Shown here one piece after another: positions 50,369 through 60,009 of a DNA stretch of 64,000 nucleotides; within the stretch, counting starts at the first letter, position 1; each line of letters starts with the position of its first letter. A program made the translations under genes and the position numbers. Source of the DNA: Desulfotomaculum nigrificans DSM 574 (GTDB taxonomy: Bacteria > Bacillota > Desulfotomaculia > Desulfotomaculales > Desulfotomaculaceae); contig NZ_KI912183.1 in the NCBI RefSeq assembly GCF_000189755.2, positions 12,564-76,563 on the forward strand, in the 5' to 3' direction. The notes beneath the pieces are model-generated. The model was not told the origin of the DNA, ran no database searches, and saw nothing but the letters and a program-made list of their open reading frames with translations.

Positions 50369-50974
50369 GTGCGCCGGATCTGTATAATGGGAGGTACTTT
50401 CGATCCCATCCACTTTGGCCATCTGGTGGTGGCTGAAGAAGTTAGATGCCGATTTGCATTAGAAAAGGTGGTCTTTATCCCTACAGGAAAACCACCTCAT
50501 AAAAAAAACCAAAGGATAACCGATCCCCTTGACCGGTTAAAAATGGTTCAATTGGCCACTGCTGATAATGAATTCTTTGAAGTTTCCCGGTTGGAAATAG
50601 ACCGCCAGGGCTATTCCTATACCATAGACACGGTTCGGGCAGTGAAAGCCCTATATAATGCCGAAAAAGTTTATTTTATTACCGGTGCCGATGCTGCTTT
50701 AGAAATATTCACCTGGAAAGACGTGGACGAACTGCTTACCATTTGTACATTCATCGCTGCTACCAGGCCCGGTTTTAATTTAAATAGATTGGAGGAAAGT
50801 TTAAAATCCTTACCTAATAACATTTCAAAAAACATTATACCTTTGGAGGTTCCGGCTTTATCCATTTCATCCACTGATATCAGGCAAAGGGTAAAAGAGG
50901 GTAGAAGTATCAAGTACCTGCTGCCGGCGTCTGTGGAAAATTATATCTGGCAAAACAATTTATATACCAAATAA
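50369..50974 (+). CDS. nadD: Nicotinate-nucleotide adenylyltransferase
   Basis: 201 aa from GTG. Makes nicotinic acid adenine dinucleotide, the NAD precursor and also the substrate of LarB. GGTFDPIHFGHLVVAEE near 8-24 holds the nucleotidyltransferase HxGH-type motif; SISSTDIRQRVKEG near 170 is the second motif. Usual position ahead of yqeK and rsfS. Confidence 0.95.
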   Translation: MRRICIMGGTFDPIHFGHLVVAEEVRCRFALEKVVFIPTGKPPHKKNQRITDPLDRLKMVQLATADNEFFEVSRLEIDRQGYSYTIDTVRAVKALYNAEKVYFITGADAALEIFTWKDVDELLTICTFIAATRPGFNLNRLEESLKSLPNNISKNIIPLEVPALSISSTDIRQRVKEGRSIKYLLPASVENYIWQNNLYTK

Positions 50975-51093
50975 AACTTGCCTGAACTGGAAATATCTTA
51001 GCCCAGGGGTCACTGCATTTACGTACTACCTTTTGCAAATAATACATCATGAAACAACAAGAAACCAGAACCGACTGGAAAGAGGTGACTTAA

Positions 51094-51351
51094 TTGGCAA
51101 CTTTATATGTAGGTAATTTACCCTGGGCTACCAAAGCAGAGGATTTAACAGATGCCTTCTCACAATATGGTGAAGTATTAGGAAGTCGAGTAATAACAGA
51201 CCGTGAAACCGGTCGTTCTCGCGGCTTTGGTTTTGTAGAGGTACGCGATGAGGACGCGGAAAAAATGATTGCAGCGCTCAATGGAACCGAACTGGGTGGT
51301 AGGGTTATCACCGTAAATGAGGCCAAGAGCCGGGCAAACGGTCAGGTTTAA
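51094..51351 (+). CDS. RRM-type RNA-binding protein
   Basis: 85 aa from TTG with GAGGTGA upstream. A single RNA-recognition motif: RNP2 LYVGNL at 4-9 and RNP1 RGFGFVEV near 44-51. Small bacterial RRM proteins bind RNA, often in the cold; the exact role here is unknown. It is inserted between nadD and yqeK. Confidence 0.93.
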   Translation: MATLYVGNLPWATKAEDLTDAFSQYGEVLGSRVITDRETGRSRGFGFVEVRDEDAEKMIAALNGTELGGRVITVNEAKSRANGQV

Positions 51352-51362
51352 CAATGCTTAGA

Positions 51363-51395
51363 AACCTCCATCCCTTGGGGAGCGGAGGTTTTTTC
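51363..51395 (+). terminator. Terminator after the RRM gene
   Basis: AACCTCC pairs with GGAGGTT, with CCCTTGGGG inside and TTTTTT after. Confidence 0.88.
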
Positions 51396-51420
51396 TATAT
51401 TTTTATCAGGGGGAGGAGCC

Positions 51421-52002
51421 ATGATAAATCAGGACTATATCAAAGATACTTTAAGTTTGTCCATGCCGCCGGAAAGATTTAATCATTCACTGGGGGTGGC
51501 GGAGACCGCCGTCAAGCTGGCCCACAAATATGGGGCAGATCCCCAAAAGGCCTGGTTAGCTGGGATTTTACATGATATTGCCAGGGATTTAAGCGACAGT
51601 GAAATGTTAAACAGAGCCCAAAAGGCCAATTTACAGGTCAGTGAATATGGTTTTGCCATGCCCTTGCTGCTGCACGGGCCGGTGGGGGCCGTTATGGCCA
51701 GGGAACAATTCCAGATAACCGACCCGGAAATCATTAATGCCATCGCCTTACATACTGTTGGTTCCGAGTACATGGCACTATTAGATAAAATATTATTTGT
51801 GGCGGATAAAATTGAACCAAATCGCCGGTTTAGCGGCGTCGAGGAAATTCGTAAGCAGGCAGATACTGATCTGGATTTAGCCCTAATCAGCTGCTTTGAC
51901 GAGGGAATAAGATACACCCTTAAACTTGGCTATCTGCTACATCCCACCAGTGTAAAGGCCCGCAATGCCATTCTGGCAGCCAGGGGTACTTTTAGGAAAT
52001 AG
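51421..52002 (+). CDS. yqeK: YqeK-type HD hydrolase
   Basis: 193 aa. HD-domain hydrolase that cleaves Ap4A symmetrically in this family. Metal ligands in RFNHSLGVAETAVKLA, LHDIARDLS and LLHGPVGAV. GGGGGAGG precedes the ATG. Typical nadD-yqeK-rsfS order. Confidence 0.93.
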   Translation: MINQDYIKDTLSLSMPPERFNHSLGVAETAVKLAHKYGADPQKAWLAGILHDIARDLSDSEMLNRAQKANLQVSEYGFAMPLLLHGPVGAVMAREQFQITDPEIINAIALHTVGSEYMALLDKILFVADKIEPNRRFSGVEEIRKQADTDLDLALISCFDEGIRYTLKLGYLLHPTSVKARNAILAARGTFRK

Positions 52003-52047
52003 TGGAATAGGATATAATATCCTATATAATATCAGGGGGGAATTTCA

Positions 52048-52404
52048 TTGGCACTAAGCCCTAAGGAGATTGTTGATATTGCTCATCAAGCAGCGGACGA
52101 CAAGAAAGCTAAGGATATCACGGTGCTGGATATCAGTCATATCTCTATTATTTGTGATTATTTTTTAATTTGCACCGGTGGTTCCCGCACTCAGGTCCAG
52201 TCCGTGGCTGAACACATTGAAGAGAAGTTAGAGGAGGCAGGGGTTAAGCCTTTACGTAAGGAAGGCTTTCGGGAAGGTACCTGGATTTTGCTGGACTATG
52301 GTGATGTAGTGGTGCATGTTTTCCAGGAGATGGAACGGGATTTTTATAACCTGGAGCGGTTATGGGGTGACGCCCAGGTGGTGGAAATTTCCGCCAAAGC
52401 ATAA
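52048..52404 (+). CDS. rsfS: Ribosomal silencing factor RsfS
   Basis: 118 aa from TTG with GGGGGGA upstream. Binds L14 of the large subunit and blocks subunit joining when starved. KDITVLDISHISIICDYFLICTGGS and DYGDVVVHVFQEMERDFYNLERLW are the family hallmarks. Confidence 0.95.
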   Translation: MALSPKEIVDIAHQAADDKKAKDITVLDISHISIICDYFLICTGGSRTQVQSVAEHIEEKLEEAGVKPLRKEGFREGTWILLDYGDVVVHVFQEMERDFYNLERLWGDAQVVEISAKA

Positions 52405-52419
52405 ATTTATAAAACTTCA

Positions 52420-52448
52420 TTGACATGGTTAGTTCACTTGTTTATAAT
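52420..52448 (+). promoter_or_regulatory. Consensus promoter of the T-box operon
   Basis: TTGACA (52420-52425), a 17-nt spacer and TATAAT (52443-52448), a perfect sigma-A promoter a few bases ahead of the T-box leader. Confidence 0.92.
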
Positions 52449-52456
52449 AACGTCTA

Positions 52457-52712
52457 TATAAGCGAAAACGGTGATGGGGAGCAGTAAGTGATGTAACCCT
52501 TCAGAGAGCCGTTGGTTGGTGCAAAACGGTGGGCAAAATCGCTGAATCTCGCCCCGGAGTTGTTCGGCGGAAATTTGTGTACTCCGAACCGGGTTTGCCC
52601 GTTATAGCTTTTTCGAGTGGGTAGGTGCCAGACACTTGCCAACAGGGGTGGTACCGCGGGAGAAAACCTCTCGTCCCTTATCCGGGGATGAGAGGTTTAT
52701 ATATTTTATAAA
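52457..52712 (+). ncRNA. T-box leader, probably leucine-specific
   Basis: Stem I carries the AGTA motif at 52483-52486, an apical region with GTTGGTTGGTGC and the specifier side GCTGAATCTCG, reading CTC (Leu) at 52548-52550. The T-box sequence GGGGTGGTACCGCGGG is at 52645-52660. The terminator stem AACCTCTC / GAGAGGTT follows at 52665-52697 with a weak T-rich tail. Uncharged leucyl-tRNA would favour read-through into the acyl-CoA ligase gene and probably leuS. The specifier is read by eye. Confidence 0.88.
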
Positions 52713-52812
52713 AAAGGAAAATTTATTCTCTTATAGCTGTTTGGTTTATGACAAAGGGGTATTTGTCACACCTTAAAACAGAATATTCGCTAATTTGTTT
52801 GGGAGGGGTTTC

Positions 52813-54477
52813 ATGCAAAAACTTGACAGAATTACCGTGGGTGGTTTGTTGGATCGTATCGCGACAAAATTCCCAGACCATGATGCACTGGTATATACAG
52901 ATAGAAATCTCCGTTACACCTATCACCAATTTAACCAACTTTGCCGTCAGGTGGCTAAGGGTTTAATGGCCCTGGGCCTAAAAAGGGGTGAACACATTGC
53001 CATCTGGGCCACCAATGTACCCGAATGGGTGACCCTGCAATTTGCCACCGGCAAAATGGGTGCTGTGCTGGTTACTGTCAATACTAACTATAAAACCTTT
53101 GAAGTAGAGTACCTGTTAAAGCAGTCGGATACCACTACCCTGGTGATGATTGGTGGTACCAAGACATCCAACTATATTAACATCATTAATGAATTATGCC
53201 CGGAACTCCGGGACAGCCAACCGGGCAAGCTAAATTCCGCCCGGCTGCCAATGCTAAAGAATGTTATTTTTATCGGTGAAGATACTCCGGCAGGTATGTG
53301 GAACTGGCGGGATATCTTAGCAATGGCTAACCAAGTGACTGATGAAGAACTGGATGCCAGGCAGGCCAGTCTTGACCCGGATGACTGTATTAACATGCAA
53401 TACACCTCTGGTACCACCGGATTTCCCAAAGGGGTTATGCTGACTCATTTTAATATTATCAACAATGCCCACAGTATTGCTGATTGTATGAATTTTACCG
53501 AGCAAGATAAACTTTGCATACCGGTTCCTTTTTTCCATTGCTTTGGCTGTGTGCTGGGCACCATGACCTGCGTTGTTTCAGGAGCCACGATGGTTCCGGT
53601 GGAGGTGTTCCACCCGGTGCGGGTACTGGAAACTATCGAACAGGAGCGCTGTACCGCCGTACATGGCGTGCCTACCATGTTTATCATGGAACTTGAGGAA
53701 CTAGACAAGAAAAAATATGATACCAGCAGCTTGCGCACAGGTATTATGGCCGGTTCGCCCTGCCCCATTGAAGTAATGAAAGCGGTGGTTAACCGTATGG
53801 GGGCCAGGGAGATCACCATCACCTACGGTCAAACTGAGGCTTCCCCGGCCATTACCATGACCAGAACTGATGATCCCATCGACTTAAGGGTTACCACAGT
53901 TGGCCGGACTATTCCCAATGTGGAAGCTAAAATCCTTGATCCGGAAACCGGTGCAGAATGTCCGCCGGGGGTACAGGGAGAGATCTGCGCCAGGGGTTAC
54001 AATGTGATGAAAGGGTACTACAAGATGCCGGAAGCAACCGCCCAGGCCATTGATGCAAATGGCTGGCTGCATACCGGTGATTTGGGGGTGATGGATCATA
54101 ACGGCTACTTTAAAATCACCGGGCGGTTAAAGGATATGATTATACGTGGCGGGGAAAACATTTACCCCCGAGAAATTGAGGAGTTTCTTTATACCCACCC
54201 ACTGGTTAAGGATGTCCAGGTGGTGGGGGTTCCCAGTGCTAAATATGGTGAAGAGGTGCTGGCCTTTATTCAGCCCAAAGAAGGCGCTAATTTAACCAAG
54301 GAAGAAATTCAGGCTTATTGTCAGAATAAAATTGCCAAGTATAAAATACCATCATATGTATTGTTCACGGATAGCTATCCCACCACTGCCAGTGGAAAAG
54401 TTCAGAAATATCGGCTGAGGGAGAAAGCCATCAGGGAACTGGGGTTAGAGGAGTTAGCCAATATTGAAACTGCTTAG
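52813..54477 (+). CDS. AMP-forming acyl-CoA synthetase
   Basis: 554 aa from ATG 52813 with GGGAGGGG upstream. Activates a carboxylic acid with ATP and CoA. Motifs: YTSGTTGFPKGVMLTH (P-loop), ITYGQTEASPA, HTGDLGVMD, GRLKDMIIRGGENIYPREIEEF and the catalytic Lys in TASGKVQKYR. Closest in style to medium-chain or FadD-like ligases. It is the first gene after the leucine-type T-box, which is unusual for this enzyme. It may activate branched-chain acids from leucine; that is inference. Confidence 0.92.
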   Translation: MQKLDRITVGGLLDRIATKFPDHDALVYTDRNLRYTYHQFNQLCRQVAKGLMALGLKRGEHIAIWATNVPEWVTLQFATGKMGAVLVTVNTNYKTFEVEYLLKQSDTTTLVMIGGTKTSNYINIINELCPELRDSQPGKLNSARLPMLKNVIFIGEDTPAGMWNWRDILAMANQVTDEELDARQASLDPDDCINMQYTSGTTGFPKGVMLTHFNIINNAHSIADCMNFTEQDKLCIPVPFFHCFGCVLGTMTCVVSGATMVPVEVFHPVRVLETIEQERCTAVHGVPTMFIMELEELDKKKYDTSSLRTGIMAGSPCPIEVMKAVVNRMGAREITITYGQTEASPAITMTRTDDPIDLRVTTVGRTIPNVEAKILDPETGAECPPGVQGEICARGYNVMKGYYKMPEATAQAIDANGWLHTGDLGVMDHNGYFKITGRLKDMIIRGGENIYPREIEEFLYTHPLVKDVQVVGVPSAKYGEEVLAFIQPKEGANLTKEEIQAYCQNKIAKYKIPSYVLFTDSYPTTASGKVQKYRLREKAIRELGLEELANIETA

Positions 54478-54483
54478 CAATTA

Positions 54484-54512
54484 TTGAAATAGTGTCAAAA
54501 TCGTGGTAAAAT
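54484..54512 (+). promoter_or_regulatory. Possible internal promoter of leuS
   Basis: TTGAAA (54484-54489), a 17-nt spacer and TAAAAT (54507-54512). It would let leuS be expressed without the T-box. Confidence 0.5.
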
Positions 54513-54586
54513 TTCCGAGTAATATCGAATTATACCATAATATCCAAATTCAATATACCAAGTAGATCGACTGGGAGGCATTTATT

Positions 54587-57070
54587 TTGAAGGAGCAATA
54601 TGACTTCAAGGAAATAGAAGCTAAATGGCAACAGTACTGGGAGAAACAAAATATTTACCAAGTGCCCGATTACTCGGACCGTCCTAAATATTATTGTTTG
54701 GAAATGTTTCCTTATCCCTCCGGTAAGTTGCACATGGGTCACGTGAGAAACTATTCCATAGGTGATGTGGTGGCCCGCTTTAAGAACATGCAGGGATACC
54801 ATGTACTGCACCCGATGGGCTGGGACGCCTTTGGTTTGCCGGCGGAAAACGCCGCCATTAAAAATGGTATTCCCCCGGCCACCTGGACTTGGGATAACAT
54901 AGCCCATATGAGATCCCAACTAAAACAACTGGGCTTAAGCTATGATTGGCAGCGGGAAGTGGCCACCTGCCACCCGGAATACTATAAATGGGGCCAGTGG
55001 TTGTTCCTGCAATTGTATAAAAGAGGATTGTGCTATAAAAAACACGCCCGGGTCAACTGGTGCCCGGACTGCGCCACTGTGTTAGCCAACGAGCAGGTGG
55101 TGGAAGGCGGTTGCGAGCGCTGCGGTGCCACTGTGGAGCAAAGGGAACTGGATCAGTGGTTCTTCCGCATCACCGATTACGCTCAGCGGCTGCTTGACGA
55201 TCTTAAATTACTGGAAGGCTGGCCGGATAAAGTTAAAATCATGCAGGAAAACTGGATTGGCCGCAGTGAAGGCGCTGAGTTAACCTTTAAAGTAGAAGGC
55301 AGCGATGATGAGATTACTGTATTTACCACCCGGCCCGATACAGTTTATGGTGTCACCTATATGGTACTGGCCGCCGAACACCCCCTGGTGGCCAAATTAT
55401 CCGCCGGCAAACCCCAGGAGGCCCAGGTGGCTGAGTTTGTCAACCGGGTAGGAAAGCTCACGGAATTGGCCCGCACCAGTAACGAAAAGGAAGGCGTGTT
55501 TATCGGCGCATACTGCATTAACCCATTTAATGGGGATAAGGTGCCTATTTTGGCTGCCAACTATGTTCTGTACCACTACGGTACCGGTGCGGTTATGGGT
55601 GTGCCGGCCCACGATGAAAGGGACTTTGAATTTGCCCGTAAGTATAATTTGCCGATTAAACCGGTAATTAAGCCGGTAAATGGTGAAGAGCTGGTGGCCG
55701 AAAACATGACCGAAGCCTACACTGGACCCGGGGTGATGGTTAATTCCGGGCCCTTTGACGGCACCCCCAACCAGCAGGGCATTAAAAAGGTAATTGAATA
55801 TGCCGAGCAAAAGGGTATCGGCAGGGGATTGGTGAACTTCCGGCTGCGTGACTGGCTGATCTCCCGTCAGCGCTACTGGGGTACCCCTATTCCAATTATA
55901 TATTGTGATAAATGTGGTGTTGTACCGGTGCCGGAGGATCAACTGCCGGTACTGTTGCCCACCGATGTAGCCTTTAAACCCACTGGGGAATCCCCCTTAA
56001 AGGGCGATCCGGAGTTTGTGCACACCACCTGTCCCCAATGTGGTGGCCCGGCCCAGCGGGAGACCGACACGATGGACACCTTTGTTGATTCATCCTGGTA
56101 TTATCTCCGTTATACCAGCCCCCGGGATACCGAGCAGGCCTGGGATAAGCAAAAGGCTAATCACTGGATGTCGGTGGACCAATATATCGGCGGGGTGGAA
56201 CATGCCATTTTGCACCTACTTTATTCCCGGTTCTTTACCAAGGTCTTCTATGACCTGGGACTGGTGGATGTACAAGAGCCCTTTAAAAACCTGTTAACCC
56301 AAGGTATGGTGTTAAAGGACGGGGCTAAAATGTCCAAATCCAAGGGTAATGTGGTAAGCCCTGAGGAAATTGTGGATCGTTACGGCGCCGATACCGCCAG
56401 ACTGTTCATTCTGTTTGCCGCTCCGCCGGAAAGGGATTTAGAGTGGAGCGACCGGGGGGTTGAGGGAAGTCACCGCTTCCTGAACCGGGTATGGCGGTTG
56501 GTATATTCGGTGAAGGACGAAGTGGCTGCTGCTCCGGCCATTGACCCGAAGGCCAACTTTGTTGGTGTGCATAAAGAAATGCGCCGGTTAACTCACTATG
56601 CCATTAAGAAAGTAACCGAAGATGTCAGCGGCAGGTTTAACTTTAATACCGCTATCAGTACCATTATGGAACTGGTGAACGGTATTTACACCTACCGGGA
56701 TAAAGTGGCTGCGGTTGAACGTAACAGCTCCGTGTTGGCCGAGGCCATTAACAGTATGATTATTCTGCTGGCTCCCTTTGCCCCTCACATTTCCGAAGAG
56801 TTGTGGGCAGCCACCGGCCATAAGGAAAGTGTACATAAGCAGCCCTGGCTGGTTTATGACCCGGCTGCCCTGGTGGAAGATGAAGTGGAGATTGTGGTGC
56901 AGATCAACGGCAAGGTCAGGGATCGTATGAACATTCCCGCCGGACTGTCAGCCGCCGAAATGCAACAGGTGGTGCTGGCCAAAGATTCAGTGCAGCAATT
57001 AATTTCCGGTAAGCAAGTGGTGAAAATCATTCCAGTACCAGGAAAATTAATTAATATTGTAGTAAAATAG
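54587..57070 (+). CDS. leuS: Leucyl-tRNA synthetase
   Basis: 827 aa from TTG with GGGAGG upstream. Class I synthetase: [16 protein letters not shown] carries the HIGH-type motif near 45; the zinc site is [22 protein letters not shown]; an editing domain follows with [34 protein letters not shown] is the KMSKS motif near 580. Usual bacterial length. Probably regulated by the leucine-type T-box upstream of the acyl-CoA ligase gene. Confidence 0.97.
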   Translation: MKEQYDFKEIEAKWQQYWEKQNIYQVPDYSDRPKYYCLEMFPYPSGKLHMGHVRNYSIGDVVARFKNMQGYHVLHPMGWDAFGLPAENAAIKNGIPPATWTWDNIAHMRSQLKQLGLSYDWQREVATCHPEYYKWGQWLFLQLYKRGLCYKKHARVNWCPDCATVLANEQVVEGGCERCGATVEQRELDQWFFRITDYAQRLLDDLKLLEGWPDKVKIMQENWIGRSEGAELTFKVEGSDDEITVFTTRPDTVYGVTYMVLAAEHPLVAKLSAGKPQEAQVAEFVNRVGKLTELARTSNEKEGVFIGAYCINPFNGDKVPILAANYVLYHYGTGAVMGVPAHDERDFEFARKYNLPIKPVIKPVNGEELVAENMTEAYTGPGVMVNSGPFDGTPNQQGIKKVIEYAEQKGIGRGLVNFRLRDWLISRQRYWGTPIPIIYCDKCGVVPVPEDQLPVLLPTDVAFKPTGESPLKGDPEFVHTTCPQCGGPAQRETDTMDTFVDSSWYYLRYTSPRDTEQAWDKQKANHWMSVDQYIGGVEHAILHLLYSRFFTKVFYDLGLVDVQEPFKNLLTQGMVLKDGAKMSKSKGNVVSPEEIVDRYGADTARLFILFAAPPERDLEWSDRGVEGSHRFLNRVWRLVYSVKDEVAAAPAIDPKANFVGVHKEMRRLTHYAIKKVTEDVSGRFNFNTAISTIMELVNGIYTYRDKVAAVERNSSVLAEAINSMIILLAPFAPHISEELWAATGHKESVHKQPWLVYDPAALVEDEVEIVVQINGKVRDRMNIPAGLSAAEMQQVVLAKDSVQQLISGKQVVKIIPVPGKLINIVVK

Positions 57071-57081
57071 ATTAGTAAAAC

Positions 57082-57114
57082 TAAAGACACCCGGTTGGGT
57101 GTCTTAGTTTTTTG
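57082..57114 (+). terminator. Terminator after leuS
   Basis: AAGACACCC pairs with GGGTGTCTT across GGTT, then AGTTTTTT. Confidence 0.92.
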
Positions 57115-57163
57115 TTAGTAAGGCTTTATCCTTTTACACAAGGAAGAATATTGTTTTAATTGT

Positions 57164-58180
57164 CTAAATTTTAACTATTACTTTAATAGCATTTTCTTTA
57201 TCCTCTGCGGCAGTAGTAATTGCTTGTTGTAGATTAGCCAGATCGAACCAATGAGTCACAAATTGTTTATGATTTATGACGCCTTTGGATAAAAGATCAA
57301 TGGCCTCTGGAAAACAGCGAGTGGGACCATCGTAGGCCTTCAGGGTTAGGTGTTTGGCATGAAATAAATCTGCGTCAAACTGAACAATGTTTCCTTTGCC
57401 ATGAGCATATCCAATGTATGAAATAATGGCACCTGGGTTGGCCAGTTTCACAGCATCGGAAATAGTGGAAGGGTGAGCAGTTATAAGAATTTTGTCAAAA
57501 CCAAGCCCCTGACAGGTTGTGAGCACTGCTTCTGCAGTACTGGAACCGTTAAGAGATATTACCCTGTTTGCACCCAATTCTTTTGCCAGAGCCATGCGGG
57601 CCCGGCTGCCGGAACGACCAACAATACTTACCGAGCGTGCTCCCATATGTTTAACCGTAGCCAGAGCCATGAGTCCCAGTGGTCCAGGACCTATGATTAG
57701 TACATCATCATTGATAGAAATATCAGCTAGATCAACCATACAAAGGGCAACGCTTAGTGGTTCGATCAAAACAGCTTGTTCAAAATCAAGATCCTGAAAA
57801 GGAATAACATTCTTAGCTGGAACACAGATATATTCGCTGAACCCGGAGAATTTACCGTAAATATTGGTAATATTTGAGCAGTTAACGGAGCGCCCCCTCA
57901 GGCAATGATCACATAAGCCACAGGTAGTGCTGCACTCAACGGCCACTGAATCCCCTTCCTTTAGATGAATCACGGATTCGCCAACTGCAACTACCTCGCC
58001 CACTGCTTCATGTCCTATGTGAGTCCAATCCTCTGCCGTATGGTATGCAACGGCTATATCCGAACCGCAAACACCACAATATCTGACGCGAATTAATGCT
58101 TCCTGTGGACCCGGGCTAGGTGGTTGTTGCTCATTTTTAAAAAGTATTTTATTCGGACTTTTTACCAGAGCTGTTTTCAT
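57164..58180 (-). CDS. Zinc-dependent medium-chain dehydrogenase (possible L-galactonate-5-dehydrogenase type)
   Basis: 338 aa. Catalytic zinc motifs RYCGVCGSDIA and HIGHEAVGEVV; structural zinc cysteines in ECSTTCGLCDHCLRGRSVNC; the NAD loop is VLIIGPGPLGLMALA. It is transcribed away from uxaB-uxaA. Enzymes of this type in such a place oxidise a sugar acid or polyol, for example L-galactonate to D-tagaturonate, which UxaB and UxaA would then use. The exact substrate is inferred from neighbours only. Confidence 0.82.
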   Translation of the reverse strand: MKTALVKSPNKILFKNEQQPPSPGPQEALIRVRYCGVCGSDIAVAYHTAEDWTHIGHEAVGEVVAVGESVIHLKEGDSVAVECSTTCGLCDHCLRGRSVNCSNITNIYGKFSGFSEYICVPAKNVIPFQDLDFEQAVLIEPLSVALCMVDLADISINDDVLIIGPGPLGLMALATVKHMGARSVSIVGRSGSRARMALAKELGANRVISLNGSSTAEAVLTTCQGLGFDKILITAHPSTISDAVKLANPGAIISYIGYAHGKGNIVQFDADLFHAKHLTLKAYDGPTRCFPEAIDLLSKGVINHKQFVTHWFDLANLQQAITTAAEDKENAIKVIVKI

Positions 58181-58210
58181 TCTCCAACCCCGTTCCTGTT
58201 AACTGACTAA

Positions 58211-58351
58211 TGTAAACGTTTATAAATCTATTTTTACTTAAAATACCGACCATGTCAAATAAAAACATTATAAAATTAATAAATATTATTAGATTGATTT
58301 CTACCTGTATATAGTAATATATAACAAAAAATTAAGATGTAAAGGTTTACA
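58211..58351. promoter_or_regulatory. Two LacI-type operators in the divergent region
   Basis: TGTAAACGTTTATA (58211-58224) and TGTAAAGGTTTACA (58338-58351), one near each divergent gene. The rest of 58181-58477 is AT-rich with no gene. They resemble the sites at 61632 and 62827 only loosely, so the LacI protein of this block or CcpA could bind. Confidence 0.65.
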
Positions 58352-58477
58352 AAAGAAAATAAGAGAAAATTCGGCTAAATTTAAGCTAAACTTATTTTAT
58401 TGTAAGTTGGACGACTTGGCTAAATAGAATGATTTATGTATTCTTAAAGAAAGATACTTGAGGAATGGGGGAGCTTG

Positions 58478-60004
58478 ATGAAATTAACCCAAGAATTGTT
58501 ATCAGCAGATTTTAAATTTCCTGAAGATTTAGAAGTGCCACAATACGGAGAAGCACCAGAAAGAATTTTGCAGTTTGGCGAAGGGAACTTCATGCGGGCC
58601 TTTGTGGATTGGATGGTTCATCAATTAAACCAGCAAGGGTTTTTCCACGGGAGAGTGGTAGTTGTTCAGCCGATTCCGCACGGGCTGGTATCGTTGATTA
58701 ACGAACAAGACGGCTTGTACACGTTGTTTCTACGGGGTATTCAAGAGGGCAAGGTAGTGGAAAAGAAACAAGTTATCTCTTCTCTTAGTCGTGGTCTGAA
58801 TCCTTATGAAGATTGGCAAGGTTTTTTGGCCTGTGCTGAGAACCCGGACATGCGTTTTATTTTTTCCAACACCACCGAGGCAGGGATTTCCTATCTTAAA
58901 GAAGATTTTGTGGAAGGTCAGCCGTTAATATCTTATCCAGGCAAGCTGGCTGCTTTTTTGTATCATCGTTACAAACGTTTTCAAGGGGACCCGGCCAGGG
59001 GAATGTTAATCTTTCCCTGCGAGTTGATCGACCGTAATGGAGATAATCTAAAGAAAATTGTTTTACAGTTGGCCAGGGAATGGAAGTTACCCCAGGATTT
59101 TGTAGATTGGGTAGAAAATCATAACTTTTTCTTCAATACTTTGGTGGACCGTATTGTTACCGGCTATCCCAGGGCAGAAATTCAGGAAATCAACGAATAC
59201 CTGGGTTATGAGGATAACCTGGTGGATGCAGGTGAAATCTTCCATCTCTGGGTGATTGAAGGTGATAAAAGATTTAGTGAGGAGCTGCCGTTCCACAAGA
59301 TTGGTTTAAATGTTCTTTGGGTAGATGATGTAACCCCCTACCGTGACCGGAAGGTACATATTTTAAATGGTGCCCACACCATGACAGTACCGGTAGCTTA
59401 TCTTTATGGGTTGGACACCGTTAAAGAGGCTGTTGAAGATCCTGTTATAGGTGAATTTATGTACAGGGGAATTTTTGAAGAAGTTATTCCTACCCTGAAA
59501 TTGCCCGAAGAAGAGAAGGTTAAGTTTGCCAACGATGTGCTCGAGCGCTTCCGTAATCCATTTATTCGCCATTACCTGATTGATATTGCATTAAACTCAA
59601 CCTCTAAGTTCAAAACCCGTTGCCTTCCTACTTTATTGGCATATGTAAAACTTAAAAATAGTTTGCCTAAGATGTTGAGCTTCTCCCTGGCGGCATTGAT
59701 GGCCTTTTACCGTGGCAACCGTATTGAAGACAATACTCTACTAGCAATTCGCCAGAAAGGTGACTATAAAGTTAAGGACAATAAGGAAGCTCTGGAGTTT
59801 TTCGTGGAAACTTGGTCAACCTTTGACTCCACAGACGGGGAGTTCTTAAAGGAAGTAGTCCAGAAGGTGCTGGGTAACTCTTTAATGTGGGGTATGGACC
59901 TTAACAATATACCTGAGTTAACTGATAAAGTAACCGTTTACCTGCAAGACATTATCAATCTTGGCATGACTGAGGCTGTCCAAAAAATCCTTGACATGAG
60001 GTAA
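58478..60004 (+). CDS. uxaB: Tagaturonate reductase
   Basis: 508 aa from ATG 58478 (GGGGGAG upstream; the TTG three bases earlier is too close). NAD-dependent, mannitol-dehydrogenase family; reduces D-tagaturonate to D-altronate. RILQFGEGNFMRAFVDWMVHQL near the start is the nucleotide loop; FNTLVDRIVTGYPR and LNGAHTMTVPVAYLYG are typical of UxaB. It is followed 5 bases later by uxaA. Confidence 0.93.
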   Translation: MKLTQELLSADFKFPEDLEVPQYGEAPERILQFGEGNFMRAFVDWMVHQLNQQGFFHGRVVVVQPIPHGLVSLINEQDGLYTLFLRGIQEGKVVEKKQVISSLSRGLNPYEDWQGFLACAENPDMRFIFSNTTEAGISYLKEDFVEGQPLISYPGKLAAFLYHRYKRFQGDPARGMLIFPCELIDRNGDNLKKIVLQLAREWKLPQDFVDWVENHNFFFNTLVDRIVTGYPRAEIQEINEYLGYEDNLVDAGEIFHLWVIEGDKRFSEELPFHKIGLNVLWVDDVTPYRDRKVHILNGAHTMTVPVAYLYGLDTVKEAVEDPVIGEFMYRGIFEEVIPTLKLPEEEKVKFANDVLERFRNPFIRHYLIDIALNSTSKFKTRCLPTLLAYVKLKNSLPKMLSFSLAALMAFYRGNRIEDNTLLAIRQKGDYKVKDNKEALEFFVETWSTFDSTDGEFLKEVVQKVLGNSLMWGMDLNNIPELTDKVTVYLQDIINLGMTEAVQKILDMR

Positions 60005-60009
60005 GGGCT

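Noticed and set aside
52748-52966. Open frame of 72 codons over the acyl-CoA ligase start
   Set aside because: It overlaps the supported ligase start in another frame and lacks a ribosome site.
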